From Ixodes scapularis (Eukaryota; Arthropoda; Arachnida; Ixodida; Ixodidae): 64,000 nt of DNA. Shown in pieces: positions 22,360 through 36,024 of the stretch. The notes beneath the pieces were generated by a model. That model was not told the DNA's origin, made no database searches, and was given only the letters and a program-made list of their open reading frames with translations. Location: NCBI RefSeq assembly GCF_016920785.2, contig NW_024609933.1, positions 61,000 to 124,999 of the forward strand, in the 5' to 3' direction. Positions within the stretch are counted from its first letter, which is position 1; the number at the start of each line of letters is the position of its first letter. Position numbers and translations under genes: made by a program.

Positions 22360-24790
22360 ATGCATTCCCACCTAAGCTTCAATCCATTCGATTATATTCG
22401 CGATTGCATCCTGGGCATTTATCCGCCACCCAGTATTTTCTCGTGCGCAGGTGGTTCACGCTTGCAGTCACGAGCCACCAGTCGAGACCCCGTGCTTGCA
22501 ACCATGTATAAAAGAGGAGCGTAATTTACTGACTTCCTAACTATACAAATATTTCGCTACGAATTAGGCCTATGACATGCCAACACCAGCAGAAACGATT
22601 TTTCAGATTATTCGGTTCATAATGGTGTTCAATCGTGTCATTTGCTGCATTAGAAAATGACTTACCAGAGCACTTTCCCAAACGATCTTAAACGCCAAAT
22701 AAACCAGAAGTTTTTAACGACATAAATGTAGCCTAAAACCAAAACAGCATAACTTTTATAAGAGCCTGACCGCCATCCCCGAGGATGTGGAGATAGTACA
22801 TGAATTTTCTGTGGTACTGAACCGTGAAGCTCAAGTCAACGTTATCTGCGTACACCTCGAATATGTGGTCTTTATTGTTGTCTATTCAAACACCGGAAAA
22901 GACAATGAAAAATGGAGACGTTCATTGGTGTCAGTACACTGCAGAGTTCTTCATTATTCACCTGATTTCTGCTGTCACACGGAACCGGTGAATGATGAAA
23001 ACTAAAAATGCACTCTTAACGACACTTACGGCTAACCACACTAAATGTGAAGCTAAACATAAACTTACATAAAAAGTTCCAGGCTATGTGGTGGAAATAT
23101 ATGTTATCTTACAAAAGAACGTAATTTGTAAAAATCAAAGGCAAACTTTGAGATATAGGCGATGTCAAATCGGTTCTACCCCAAGGCTCGGTCTTCGGAT
23201 GATTATTTGTCAAGTGCTTACCAATAATATGAATTAAATCCCAACCAATATGACAATATGAGTCATCTACTATTACGTTTTATATACAAAAATGATTAAA
23301 GTCTAGAATCAACTTAACCTAGAAACTCGTTTAGCGTAATTCATAGGAAATATAGTTAAATTTTGAAAATACCGCCTTGAAGACAATCATGCACGAAACG
23401 AACTCATTGAATTTATACACAACCTCGAAGAATACGCGAGAGTGGGGGTTATTAATTAAGTATATTAAAGGTATATTGAACCATATTACGCAGTTACGTA
23501 GACAGTGGGTTCAGTTGAGGCTGACGAGGAACGTTAAGCAGAAGCCTCTGGCTTTTGTTCATCTTAGACTTCGATTAATTTCCAGTGATTTTTTTATGCA
23601 ATGGGATTGACCCTGACACAATGGGTGAACGTCCGCGCTATGTCCGGGGCCAACGCTTTCACTCCAGCCGATTGAGGAACAATAGCGACTTTGATTGAGC
23701 TGGTCTTGAGTGTCGACTGTACGACGTAAATCTTGTGTCATCGGCCTGAAGCCATGGTGACGTCCCGGAAGGTGCGATCTTCAGCTCAGCTTTGTTGACC
23801 CATAGTACCGCTAATCTCGGGGATTATGTCCAATAGGGACATTGTCTTATTGTTCTTCCGACGTGCGAGATTCCGTACCAATATTGTAGAAATGAAAAAT
23901 ATGTTCTCATAAAAAGGCCATAATTATTTTAATTGAGCTGTCCTAACTGGGACTTGCTTTAACGTTCTTTATATTGTGGTAACTTCACTTCTAAAAAAAT
24001 TATCACAGCAAGGGATGTCACCTTCAATGATATCTCAATGTTCTTGTCAGTATAGCGGAGTTCGTGGATTCGTCAATAGCAGTAATTCCTCCGCCGTACG
24101 TCAAAGCACAGTTTGTGATTTGGATGCTCAGGACGGCTTTTAAGTAAACATCGCCAGACATATTCAGAAGAAGTGTATCGTTTGATTCTTCAATTAAATG
24201 TTTCTGTTGAGTGTTATTTGGGCCACTGATTCTTGTACTGTATCGCCTGTATGTGTTTTTTTCACTCGACACTTTGCAGAAGTCGGGAAATCGGTAGACG
24301 ACATGTCCCTTTCCTCCGGACGTTTCAGCTACATCATTCTGGCTAAGGGGAGAGAAACACCCCCCCCCCCCCCTTCCCGATCACCTCCGACGTCCCCCGC
24401 TCGCGAGCTGGCATCGATCCTGCCATGCCTACGGTTCATGATTCGCTACTTTCGCATTTTAGTTATTGCACAGCCAGAGATTCGTTGCTTTCGTTGATAC
24501 TACATCTTGCGTCCCATATAGCACAAGGGACTTTTTTATATATAAGAGAAAAAAGTGGTATTGGCCTGGGCCCTCAAAATCGTAAAATAAGAGCCCAATC
24601 TCTACATCAGTGAGGAGTTACTCGAGTGTGCCTAGTGCGGTATCTATCTGTTAAGCTGAACGGGGCACAGATTTGCTGCTAGACTAGCTGCTTTTGCAAG
24701 TGAGATTTTAAAGCTTGGGGACTGCTTATCGTAATGACATGTCGGTTCGTTTACAGCGTTGATCAGAACCTTCTTGGAGACCTCCATGAG
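22360..24790. other. AT-rich stretch, no supported gene
   Basis: Short open frames without family features. A C13-14 run lies at 24360-24373, just after an acceptor-like cactttgcag (24271-24280). The 99-codon frame there lacks a donor and runs into the C tract, so it is not called an exon. Confidence 0.4.
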
Positions 24791-24799
24791 AGCTCCCGC

Positions 24800-25900
24800 G
24801 AATATATTAGTCGCTGGTTCTATTTTCCACAGAACTCGTTGCCGGAAGGCTGAAATGCCAACAAACGTGACGCGTCACTAAATAAAGGCTGACTGGCTCC
24901 GCCGCTGAAATATTGGCCAGAAAGCGGCTGCTCAAAACCAATCGCTTTGAAACCGCGACTGTTACTCGGCATCCAAAGCATTTTCGCTGAACCGCTCCTG
25001 CAACTCGCAATTGTCAGCGCGCCTTTCACCCGGCTATAGCGTGGAGATACTGCATAATAATTCCTTGTTGTATTCTTTTTGGAAATCGCCGGTACGTAAA
25101 GTTTTGTTAGTGAACGACGCGCGTGTAACCAATGCCACCCAACAGACGAGACATGCGTGGGACGGGATATTATTATTGAATCCCCGACCCGCCCCGAATG
25201 GCAAGCGCGTTGCAGCTTGGCGAGAGTCGCCACAAGCTGGCGGACGCGTTCGTTTAAGCGCCGCCAAGTCCTATAGCGTCGCGGTCATCGTAAGACACTG
25301 GAAGACGATGCCGACGGCGACGCTGACGACAACTGGGCGACGCCGCGCGGATCCACTAGGGACGACGTTCGTGGGCGAGAGGTGCAGAAATTTTTCTTCT
25401 CTGTATTATCGGTGTAACCCGCGAGTTCCGGCACGAGCCTCTCGTTTGACAGCCTGCCATGGCGTTTCGCAAGTTCGCGGAACACCAGCCTATTTTCATA
25501 CCAAAAGCTTTCAAACCACAAATTTTCAAAACGACACATAAGTTATAAAAAATAAAAAAAAAATTTTTCTAAATAAATTATTGTTCGAAGAATATCGAGT
25601 CTTGATTGCCAAGAATGACAACGACGTTGCCAAAATCCCGAGAAAAATAAGTAAAGGAAACTCTTATCGCGATCCGAATTCTGGGAGACGTTCCGACGGC
25701 GGGGAATCAGGAGGAGACTGACGGCCTGTCACGTGGGACTCTTGCGTTCTCCAAAGTGGTGGCAACTGCGGGGGATGGGAGGGGAGCTAACGATCGCCTC
25801 TGCGTGGGTGCCGCATAGCGGCCGTCTCGGTGCCGAGGATAAATGACTGCGACGAGTCGTTAGCTCCGTGAGTGGAACCTCCCCAGCCCCCGTTTCACCA
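24800..25900. other. GC/CpG-rich region
   Basis: Markedly GC- and CpG-richer than its surroundings, especially 24880-25460 and 25690-25880. A gccgacggcgacgctgacgac run lies near 25305. Overlapping frames occur on both strands (176 codons at 25011 plus; 137 at 24820 minus), as expected from GC-rich DNA. It could be a CpG-type promoter or a GC-rich repeat. No TATA or convincing coding exon was recognised. Confidence 0.3.
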
Positions 25901-27526
25901 CGAAATTATATTGACTTTGGATGTAGCGCAGTTTTACAGGAGCGTACTTACGCTGGAGTAGTCGGAGACGAGTAAGGAATTTGGTGACGTAAGAACGTCG
26001 AAAGAATTCATGCCACTCCGCCAGCTAGTCAATCGCTCTCACTTGTTTTCATAACGCAACAACTTTAAGCGCGAATGTCTTTCAACATGGCAGCGTGTGT
26101 ATAGCAACAAGGTTGTTTGGGAGGACGATATTTCGCGGTGAGTTTTCTGCTTTTTACCAAGGCTGGTGCGTGCTCGAGTTTGCATCGCAAAGGTGTTATA
26201 GTATCCAAGCTTTTTCACAGAAGTTTGCGCAACCATTTAGAATATGGCACTTCTCAACGATATGTTCAGTGGAAATCGTTGGTCAAGTGGTTAGGCTTAG
26301 TGGGGCGCGCTAGGCTGAACCAGACCTACACTGCCCGCGTCATTTGATCCTCTTTCTGATTGTCCCTCGTATGACCTTCCTAGGTCGTTGTAGGACGTAC
26401 TCGTTGCAATGGTTTCTGTGAGACGATGTGAAAATACTGCCGTCAATCCCATCAAGACGGTGCGCTGCGCAGAATTTGCCGGAGTTACACACCGCAATGA
26501 CCGAGCCGGTTACTTTGACTAAGCCTGTTTTTTACGGAGTAAATGAATGCAGGCTTACTTTTAAAATGTTCCCTCCAAAGAAATGCTAACTCATCCGCAA
26601 ATCTTGGTGCTTTGACAATATTATCATCGCAATCAGTCACGTGTAAGGTGGAGAATAAAGATCAATATATTTTTATTTAGTACTTATATATGGTTTAAAT
26701 CGTGCATACTATATAAATTATACCTTAAGTCTGCTTTGCCGATATCATTGGCTTTAGCAGTAAGGCAACTTCACACAATACTGGTACCAGCGATACCGGT
26801 ACTGATAAAATCAGTGAAAGTTGTTAATTATTGGCCGGCTTGTTTTGTTCATAGAGAGTTTTAGTACATCAATCCGATAACTCCAATAACAAAAAGGATA
26901 AAAAAAGTAACAGGGTCTTTTATGCTATCTCTGTGGCGACTTGAAGGCGAAAGCCCCAGCGCCGATGTAAACGTAATAGCCAACCTCCGAAGACAACGCG
27001 CTTTCTCACGAAGCACTTTTGGCGCACTTTTAGAGTGTTTTCGTCGTTTTCGTGTCGTCGACGTGTTTTCGCTCAAGGACCTTGAAGATCGACTGAACGA
27101 TAAGGCATATAAGGCGCTCGCCTTAAAACTATGAATGACCAAAGGCGCCAGCGGAATATCAGGCATTGTAATTGAAGTTACCGAAACAATATATTAAACT
27201 TCAGTAATGTTGAGTCCCTCAAAATCGGCACTGGTTTTATTATGCCGCGGTAATTTTGAAACGAAATACGTTATAAGCTGTCCATGAGTTTACTGTCTGA
27301 CATGTTGCATTTCATAAAACCTACAAGAATGTTTAATACTGACGATTTTATCAGGCAATTTAAGTAAGTATATTTAAATTCCACAGCTCTTAGATACAGC
27401 GTAGATGGGTCTCGACCGGCATTGTGTTTTGCACGAATGATAGCGCTTCCTCTGCAACTAGTTTTCAAATTGGTTGGAACACAACAAACTATAATCGACT
27501 TTATTCAAGAAACATTTTGTTTTTGG

Positions 27527-27528
<2 letters not shown>
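25900..27528. other. Unassigned stretch
   Basis: No gene recognised. Opposing frames at 26861-27166 (minus, basic, Ser/Arg/Lys rich) and 26922-27134 (plus) overlap the same GC-richer segment. Neither has splice sites or motifs that would support it. Confidence 0.35.

Positions 27529-27620
<92 letters not shown>
27529..27620. repeat. (AT)46 microsatellite
   Basis: An uninterrupted AT dinucleotide run of 92 bp. It produces spurious Ile-Tyr repeat frames. Likely polymorphic and prone to assembly-length error. Confidence 0.98.
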
Positions 27621-27623
<3 letters not shown>

Positions 27624-27624
27624 G

Positions 27625-29679
27625 CCTTCATTAATGATTACATTTAAGTACGTTACTGCATAATGCAAAAATGAATCATTCCAACTATATATTATTTTTT
27701 TTAAATATAGTTACTCTGCTTACTGAGAGTCAAAATTAGTGTTTCACCGGATGCACATTTTTGCCCCGAGAAGTTCACCGTGACAAGGTTATGCATTAAA
27801 CGGTCATCCCTGCTTATTCATAAATAGGAATACATACTAGTTGTCTAACGTTCCCCAGTCATACCGTTTTTTACCGAAAAGCAAATACATCGTTTTAATC
27901 AAGAGCTTTATACTTTTTCGCGAAGAATTAGCAACGCAACTCTGCATTTTTTTACTTGAAAACTACTTCCCAACCTCTTCTTAAAAACAAATATCATCCG
28001 ACATTTTTATTTTTGTCGCCGCTACTGGCTGCTTTAAAATCCTAAAGTATTTTTTTTTGTTTTTGTATTGTGCTACCGTATTTTATCCTAGGGTTCACGG
28101 CATTCCACATGATTTTGTGGGATTTAATTATTTCTAAAATGACCTGTCCAAGTTTTGCCAAAACAACTTTCGATAAAACTCTGAAAAGAAAAACAGCACC
28201 GAAGTCGACACCGAAATTATTAAAATATAAGAAGCAAATGTATGATGTTTCGGAAAGCCCAAATAAGAAGAAAAATAAACTTAGAGGAGAATAAATGGCT
28301 GCCAGAGAAGATCCGCTTACCTTCGCTTTAAATCAGATTGGCGAAAGTGTTTTTTTTTATTAATATTATTATGTTGTTACGGCAAGGTTCTATGGGAGTG
28401 AGTTTCTCTCAAGCGTATTGCGGCTTCCGGTACGCTGGTTTCAAATAGTATTGGAAAGGAAAAACAAAAAGTGAGCGCTTTTTTAGTTCCGTGGGGTTCC
28501 GTGGAGCCGAACTGATTAATAGAAAATGCTTCTATTCTTTACGGGCTCCCTCCTCAGGCGGAAAGGGGGGGGGGGGGGGGGAGCTAAGTTTTCCTGCGAA
28601 ACTCTTCACGCTGGCTGGGATACAAAAGGATCAATAACATCGTATACGTATTTTTTTTAATAGTTTTTTTTTTGTCTTTTTTCCAGGAGATTACAAAGTT
28701 GTCGAGCACGACAATTTCATTGATTCCGTAGCTTGACTCAAGACATTCTTGAAGAGAATTTAAAAGCCACGTGTCAATTCTTGTCGTGAACGATTTGAAA
28801 CACATACATAGTCGGCATCGGCCGTTTGTTCCGTATTTATGGGGTCTAAAATTACTTAGTTCGGCAGATTGTTTCTAACGATGTTTCTAACGCTAGCTCG
28901 CGTCGACATTTTAAAGCATGCTTCAAAGCATGCCCAACTTTTAGTACCACTGCGTTGCTTTAATGACCCCGCGTGATTTAATTTATCTTTAAATTAAAAA
29001 GACTCTAACATCTTAAATCTTTGTGTGGGTCGCGTTTGTCTTACTTGCTTTCTAAAGCGCTAAACTCGCCCCAGGTGTGCCGTGCATCTTAAGCGCTAAG
29101 TTGCAAAATTGCAAAAATGATTGCGATATTGTTGTTGTTTTTTCTTGTTTTTTTTTTACGTTTGATTAGGTTCGATGGCTCATCAGCTCACATTAAATGC
29201 TCAAACGTACTACAAGCAAAATTCCCAGCACTAGTGGAGAGACGCACTTTACTATTCGTCGCGAGGCCTGATACAGACTGGAAAAATGTCACGTTTCCCA
29301 ATTTTTGGCCTGAAACAATAAATACAAAGACGAAAGCTAAAATTTAATACGAACTAATTATATGTGAAAGCGTGTGTGATGAACTAACCTTCAAAACACA
29401 CTCCCTCACGCTGCTGGGCCGAGTGAAACTTTAATATAATCATGAGAACAGTGTTTTTCAAGGCGGCAGCCAGAACATAAGCTTAGGCCGACTAAGAATA
29501 TATAAGGACGAACGCAAACGCTTCCACGGGCAACCATGAAGTCGGATTGGATGGAGTGCAATTTGTAGAACGGGGGTATCTTGCTAGTACTTTTAGTATC
29601 ACTATTTGTATTAAAGCAATAAATACTTTTTAACAGAACCCCCGATCCCATAATTTTGTCCATCCGTCCGTTCCTTCAT
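27625..29679. other. AT-rich stretch, no supported gene
   Basis: Short frames only. A G17 run lies at 28565-28581, and homopolymer T/A runs are common. A Lys-rich 74-codon frame at 28070 plus has no splice or start context to support it. Confidence 0.4.
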
Positions 29680-30480
29680 TTTCCGCTAAATTTAGTGGAG
29701 AGACTAAAGTGGCGTGTATGTTACATTAGGTCAATTAATGTCACAACACCTGACGTTGTGTGATCTATACACCAATCAAGTTTCCCCACCACAATCGGCG
29801 TCACAACTGTGGTGGCCGTAGGTCACGTAACCCATACACCACTTCAGTTTCCTCACTAAATTCAGCGGCAAAATTGACGCAGCAGGGAGTAACCGCACGT
29901 CGCCGACACACCAATTCACTCTTCTCGCTAAATTTAGCAGAAAATGCGATGTCACCAACGTTACTAGAGTACCTCTGTTGTGAAACTCCCGAGGAAGGGG
30001 CGAACCCCCCCCCCCCCCCCTCCCCCTCACTGTTTTCAGTCCGCCTCCCGTCGTTCGAAGCGCCACCTTGATTTTCGTTTACGAACTGTGTGCTCCATAG
30101 AGTACGGTGCAACGCCATGTAGACGCTGCGCTTCGAAACAGACGTATTCCATAAATATACAGGAGTTAGCATAGCAGCCGTCTGTCGCGTCGAACGACGG
30201 GAGGCGAGTCGTGGTACGTGAGAGGGGTACTGCTCGTGCATGCAGCGTCTATGAGCAGTTCCGTAGCTGAGCTAATCTAATAACGTTGGATGTCACGTGA
30301 ACTGACGTCACGAGACCTATACACCAAATTAGCTTCCCAGCTAAATCTAGCGGAACAATCCACGTCACGTGCCCCAATATCAAGCGACCATACGCCAAGT
30401 TAGTTTACCCGCGAAATTTGGCGGGAAAATGAATGTCACTTGAACTAAAACACCTTCAGTTTCACCGCCAAAGCCAGCGG
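29680..30480. repeat. Diverged tandem monomers with cgctaaatttagc core
   Basis: Successive blocks of the form ccaa(t/g)ttagtttccccgctaaatttagcggaaaa...gatgtcac...gtcacg...ctatacacca recur about every 75-80 bp. Cores lie near 29688, 29785, 29857, 29930, 30340, 30405 and 30470. The array is broken by a C16 run (30005-30020) and about 250 bp of other sequence (30020-30285). The same monomer type is at 19027-19275. Copies are old and diverged; a former satellite or minisatellite is likely. Confidence 0.5.
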
Positions 30481-30484
30481 ATAG

Positions 30485-31667
30485 TAACTTCAGCGGAGGA
30501 TCAGTAGGAGTATTATTTCAGCTGCCTCTGAAAGGCCAAGCGCCTTAGAAAAGCTCATTCTAAGCCATAACACGAAGGCCTGCGGTACCGCATCCAATGA
30601 CCATATAATAACGTTGTCCAGATGAGAGGGGTTTCCACAGGGACCACTACACGGAGTTGAAATCATTTTGTGGTCCGTGCTACGACATTCCATTTCCTTT
30701 ATTGCGCACTTAAAGCGCCCATAGGTGTTTACATAAGGGGAGGCGAACGAAGCACAATAAAATCAGAACAGTGAGAACAAAAGTACAAAAAAAAATATAT
30801 ATCAGAGTTTGTTATGTAGTTAGAAACTTTGCAAGTGGAGCTTTGAAACCGGATGATTCTGGAGTGGGGGCAGTGTCAAACATAGAAACACATTCAAAAA
30901 GTGATGATTGAAGAGGTAAAAGCGGAAAGATGTTCTGTTTTTGGCTGTGACAAATTGAAGTTTTTAAAAATTGTCACTACCCGCGGATACCTGAAATGCA
31001 GGCGCACAATACAATAATCTCTTTGATTGGGAATAGTAATCCAAACCGTGAATTGGTGCAAGTCTGGATAGTTTCCTTCTCTCCGTAAAAGACAAAAGAA
31101 CAGGTTCGTTTTTTTTTTGTGATGTGATATGTGTGCGTGTGGAGCATTCGATAATAATGCGAGGGGCTTGGTGTTGATTTATTTCTAAATTTTGAATTAG
31201 ATAAGACTTATGTCTCATACTATAGACGTCTATACTGGCTGAGGACGGACAAGTGTGGTGTAAAATCAGAGTTGTGTTTACGAATTGCCACTGCGCAGTG
31301 TTTTTCTTAGAAAGCAGAGTATTTTATTTTCCTTAGCAAACAAGTATCCCCAAATTAAATAAAAGTAATCTGGGGTATTATTTTTCCCCGTGACGCAAGC
31401 CACCTCACCGTAGACTCGGTAGATAACCCATTTGTTGACATCGTTGGTTAAAACAAGAGGAAGAACAAATCTTATACGTTTGGTAGTTTTGAGCTTAAAC
31501 CTGTAAATTTCTAATTTACGTAAAATATTTTTTTTTAATTTTTATATTCAGCGATGTTTAAAACAGCACAAAATCTAAAGGAATTGCAGAACAGACTGCA
31601 ACCAAACAGCAAATTCTAAGACAGGGAGGTGGTTTTGGGAAGCAACGCTGGCTTTACCCTGGCGAAA
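30485..31667. other. Unassigned stretch before the minisatellite
   Basis: Low-confidence short frames only. Moderately AT-rich with T runs near 31110 and 31531. No gene supported. Confidence 0.4.
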
Positions 31668-32097
31668 TTTGCGACTTATTTGGGAGTTTTATAATAGCAT
31701 GCCAATGTTTAGCGCTTGCCAACACCTAGGTTTGGCGCTAAGGGTAGTATAGGTTTGCGACTTATTTGGGAGTTTTATAATAGCATGCCAATGTTTAGCG
31801 CTTGCCAACACCTAGGTTTGGCGCTAAGGGTAGTATAGGTTTGCGACTTATTTGGGAGTTTTATAATAGCATGCCAATGTTTAGCGCTTGCCAACACCTA
31901 GGTTTGGCGCTAAGGGTAGTATAGGTTTGCGACTTATTTGGGAGTTTTATAATAGCATGCCAATGTTTAGCGCTTGCCAACACTTAGGTTTGGCGCTAAG
32001 GGTAGTATAGGTTTGCGACTTATTTGGGAGTTTTATAATAGCATGCCAATGTTTAGCGCTTGCCAACACTTAGGTTTGGCGCTAAGGGTAGTATAGG
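31668..32097. repeat. 86-bp minisatellite, five tandem copies
   Basis: Units begin tttgcgacttatttgggag at 31668, 31754, 31840, 31926 and 32012, an exact 86-bp period, and each ends with gctaagggtagtatagg. Copies are nearly identical. Units 1-3 carry cacctagg where units 4-5 carry cacttagg. Each unit contains gcatgc and a potential hairpin (ttagcg...cgctaa around ccaa/ttgg). The homogeneity indicates recent expansion. Flanking sequence after the last copy (gagtcgcgagag) is unrelated. Confidence 0.97.
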
Positions 32098-32576
32098 AGT
32101 CGCGAGAGAGTGTTCCGATAGCGTTCCTTCACGGCATTCTGAACGCCGAGCACCTTCCGCGTGCAACGCCACCAATATACCGCCGCAGCTTCTATTGCAC
32201 GTACAGAATTCTGTAACTTGAAAACGAAGAAAATTGTTTTGTCGTGGTTAACATTTTTTATATGTTTAATTGTAAAAATACGACGTCTGCAGTCAAACGG
32301 TCATGTTCGCTCGCGACGCCTCGACAAGAGCCGTACCGCACTGAACTCAAGGAGGAGCGCATCTCCGGGAGGATTGCAATGTCTTTTTGTACATTGAAAA
32401 GTTCTGTACACAACAACATTGCCAGGACCGAGACGCCATCAGCGTCGAGGTCATGCCGGCCGCGGTCTTGGGAGCTGCCGTTCCTCACTTGGATCCGGCT
32501 TTTATTCTTCGAGCAACTTGTTGCGCCTAGCGACAGTCAAGCAGAGATTTTGGCGCAAAATTGGGCGCCCCGCGAC

Positions 32577-32580
<4 letters not shown>

Positions 32581-32616
<36 letters not shown>
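32581..32616. repeat. A36 run, possible retroposition tail
   Basis: An uninterrupted run of 36 A directly follows cgcgacttat. A tail this long at the end of a GC-richer block (32100-32580) would fit a retroposed RNA on the plus strand. No matching target-site duplication was found, so a simple A microsatellite is equally possible. A T run lies at about 32689-32700. Confidence 0.6.
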
Positions 32617-32617
<1 letters not shown>

Positions 32618-32619
32618 AG

Positions 32620-35600
32620 AATAGCGCGCGCGCCCAAAGCCCAAAGAGCTCAATTTGGACCTGGCATATGCGCAATGGCTATGACGCTTTTTTTTTTTTT
32701 GTACGCTAAGCGTTTTGGTGCGTCTTTCTAAAACTTCCTATTATCGGAAACTCGCGCTTTCATTTTAAACCAATGAAGCGTCAGCCCGGAGCGGCGTACG
32801 GCCTTCGATAACGATCTGCCAAAACTCCCGATAAAGTCAATAAAAAAGAAGCTCAGAAATTAAGACTGCCTGCCGACTCGACGTCCTTGATTAGATCAAC
32901 ACTGAATCGAAACGTGGGTGCTCTCGCAAGAATACAGCTCGCATCCCTTGGGCGCCGTATTTCAGCGCGGTGTTTATAAAGCATGGTAATAACGAACCCC
33001 CATTTATATTATAAAAACTACATTCTAGTTGGTATGCATTGCGCATTGCGGAATCCTTGTGTAAGCTGATTGTAAACTCGCCGTCAACGGAAATGGACTC
33101 ATGTTTATTGTCCAAAGAGTACAACCTATAATAGAGATGTTTTTTTTTTTTTGTTCATCAATGGTCTACCTAAGAACCACGGGGCAATTATCTTGGGCCC
33201 ACACAGCGAGTAAGTACCGCGCATTCGAACTAGTCCTATTGAAATTAAAACAAGTCTGCGAATAGAGCGTTTATCATTCAAATCTGCTTCCATCGCACGA
33301 GTCAACACCCTTCAACACCATCGCCTTCCAGAACCTTTACTTGGCGCCCGTGGCATTCCCCTATCTCGAAACTAGTGCACCACCGACGTGATTGTAAGTA
33401 TCATATTGCCCCTAAACGAAACAAAAAGACGGCAATTAAACGGTGCACTGCGTCCTTTTAATTAGTCTGTGTCTTCACGCCGTACGCCAAGCCATAATCC
33501 AGTCATTGGAAAAACGTCGGCGGTCTGCGGCAGGATTGCATTCTTCATTGAGACAGGTATGACTGGATGAAACATTATCGCGAAAATTTCGGGACTGTTC
33601 AATACCTACCGACCAGCAGAGTGTAAACTCGGCAAATGAGGTGCACTCAGACCCTACTCTTAACGATCCGACGGACGTGTTCTCGCTGCAATTTGTTTAA
33701 CCATAAAGCTCACGGAGTTCCCCTGGCCATAAATGCCGACATCGTACAAATCGGGCCTCGTGAACCTTTCGGGAACCGACATTGCAGTACAAGACTTACC
33801 CCCAATCATCCTAGACGCTACGGGGCTTATATTCCTCGTGCCGTATTAACACCCTTGCAAACGAAATCAAATGCAATCGTGACTTTCTGGCCCGCTTTCA
33901 GGCGGGCATGCGTCAGTCAGATCTATACGGCGTTCACCGCTTAACTGTAAGAGTGGGGAAGTCTACGTGCTCTGCGAACCAATAAATCACCTGCCCTTTA
34001 TCAAGTGACCTCCCTTTCTGCTTGCAGCTATGTGCTAAGTGTATGGTCACGGAATGCAAGAAGGCAAGGCTGCAAAGTAAATTACAACAAAAAAAAAAGG
34101 TTATCACCCTTTGCGACATGAGGATTCGTGTTCTTCGCCGATGTGACTGAGTGAGATCGTCAGGGGGCGAAACTCACTCACAAATGGGGCCGGCGTTGGC
34201 CGTGCTATATGATGAAGACACCGCGCGAGTAATCCAAGATTCAGGACGCACGTCGTACATCAATAGATCCTTTCGGGATCACTTTTAGAATAGGCACTGA
34301 AGAATAGAAGTAATACCTTCGAACTTTTTGATATATAGTGTATCGAAAAAGAGTATAGGTTTGTATTGTGTCTCCGTCCAGGAGAGACATAGCGGTGACT
34401 GCTTAAAAGGGCTCATTACACGGTTTGTGCGCACCGTTGCGTCGTCACGTTAGCCAGACGGCCGATAACGTGATAACAAACTAGAATAGCTTAAACATCT
34501 GTCTGATTACAATATATCAACAAGTTGTGTAGCACATTTGTGTAACTTATGTATCTGTCCGTTAGAGTTTCTGAACGTGTTGGGCACAACCCCAGGGAAG
34601 CAGTCGTACTGGGCCATCTAAATGTCTCACCTACTTCGTGAATAACACTTGCCATATAATGACACCCCGACTTGACGCTGTCTAGACATCCTGCGTATAA
34701 CTCACAATTAACAAACATATCGTAAGGGCGCGTAACCTTGGTGCACTAAACATTTTAAAGCAACCCGGGAGTCAGGAATACGAAAGTTGACACCTAGAGA
34801 AGATAAGGAAAACGTCGCGAACGCAACTAAAATGTTGTTGCAGACAAAGACGTTTTTCATTTGTTTTTTTTTCTCTTGATGTCAACATGTCAAGAACCTA
34901 ACTCCATGGGTTGCTTCAAAACGTTACAATTAAGCCGTTTTCTTAGTGGGCTCTACAACTTTAGAGGGTTCAAGACAATCCCCCTTAACTTCTACACGCG
35001 CAGTGCACATAAAACACACAAAATAATATCGGTGCAGTACACCACATTTATCCAAATAAAATTGCGCTTATTGGACTAATTTTTATAACTGGCGGAAGAG
35101 AACATTTACGTTCATGCGCCATCTGAAAGGTGAAGTACGGTAGACAACCATTGCCAAATATTCAATTGACCTCCGCGTGCTTCATCAAGTAAAATTAATA
35201 TATTATATCTGATGGTGTTTTAATATGGTATAACAGAATATAAGCAATAAAATGCACATTATTTCTTTCTTTTCTGCTTCCTTTTTTTTTTTTTGCAGAA
35301 GGGTTTTTCTTAGAAAATGTTACACATCGCGGAATGCTTACAATTTTATTCTTTGTATCCAGTGGCGATTCAAACCGGAATCTTGGAAGGTCATGTTGCG
35401 GTGACCCGTTTTCGAAAACCATTGGAAACCAAACGATGCAAAACAGAAAACACAATCAAACCGGAAATTCGTTGCTTCCAATATTTTCTGGAAATTGCTT
35501 CTTACCCAACAAAAAGTGTCTTCTTTTTCTTTTTTTCCCCAGATTGAAACGGTTTGTAGCAATCTACGCGAGGCTCCGCTTTCGGCCGTGATTGGAGCAC

Positions 35601-36020
35601 ATTCTGCGAAAATCCATAAGATTGCTTCCTCAAAGCTACTCTCAAGGATTTGTTCACGTCCCCTCTCACGTAACTGCTCTCCTGCACGTTTTTGTTTATT
35701 TTTGTTTTGTTTATGCCATATTGTGATATAAAGTTATACTTGTACTAGGTATCTAAAGACAGAGTTGAAACACAATTGGACAGAGTCATACTAAACATAC
35801 TTCCATTGGACACAGTTCTTATACAGGTTGCTGTTTTCTTGTTAATGTTGTTAGTCTTTTTTTTTGTTGCTTTATTTGACAATACTGTTTTTGTAGTTGA
35901 CAAGTTCGTCTAACATAAGAAGCAATCCGTCAAACACGCGGTCTACTTAGCGGTTGGCGCCTAAAAAGTAGAAGTCAGGAAGCATTTATTTTGTTCAGAA
36001 GTTTACACGCTATAATTAGT
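32620..36020. other. Intergenic/intronic stretch, no supported gene
   Basis: Several frames of 60-100 codons (for example 102 codons at 33636 plus) have no motif or splice context. Pyrimidine tracts near 35283-35300 and 35520-35540 precede AG dinucleotides but lead into stop-rich sequence. Confidence 0.35.
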
Positions 36021-36024
36021 GTTA

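Noticed and set aside
24198..24497. Possible exon after acceptor-like cactttgcag at 24280
   Set aside because: The frame passes into a C13-14 run giving Pro repeats and has no donor or poly(A) signal; chance is likelier.
25011..25541. 176-codon plus frame and 137-codon minus frame on the same GC-rich segment
   Set aside because: Opposing long frames on one GC-rich stretch are mirror effects. Neither shows a domain, splice sites or a convincing start.
27422..27663. Frames encoding Ile-Tyr repeats
   Set aside because: They are translations of the (AT)46 microsatellite.
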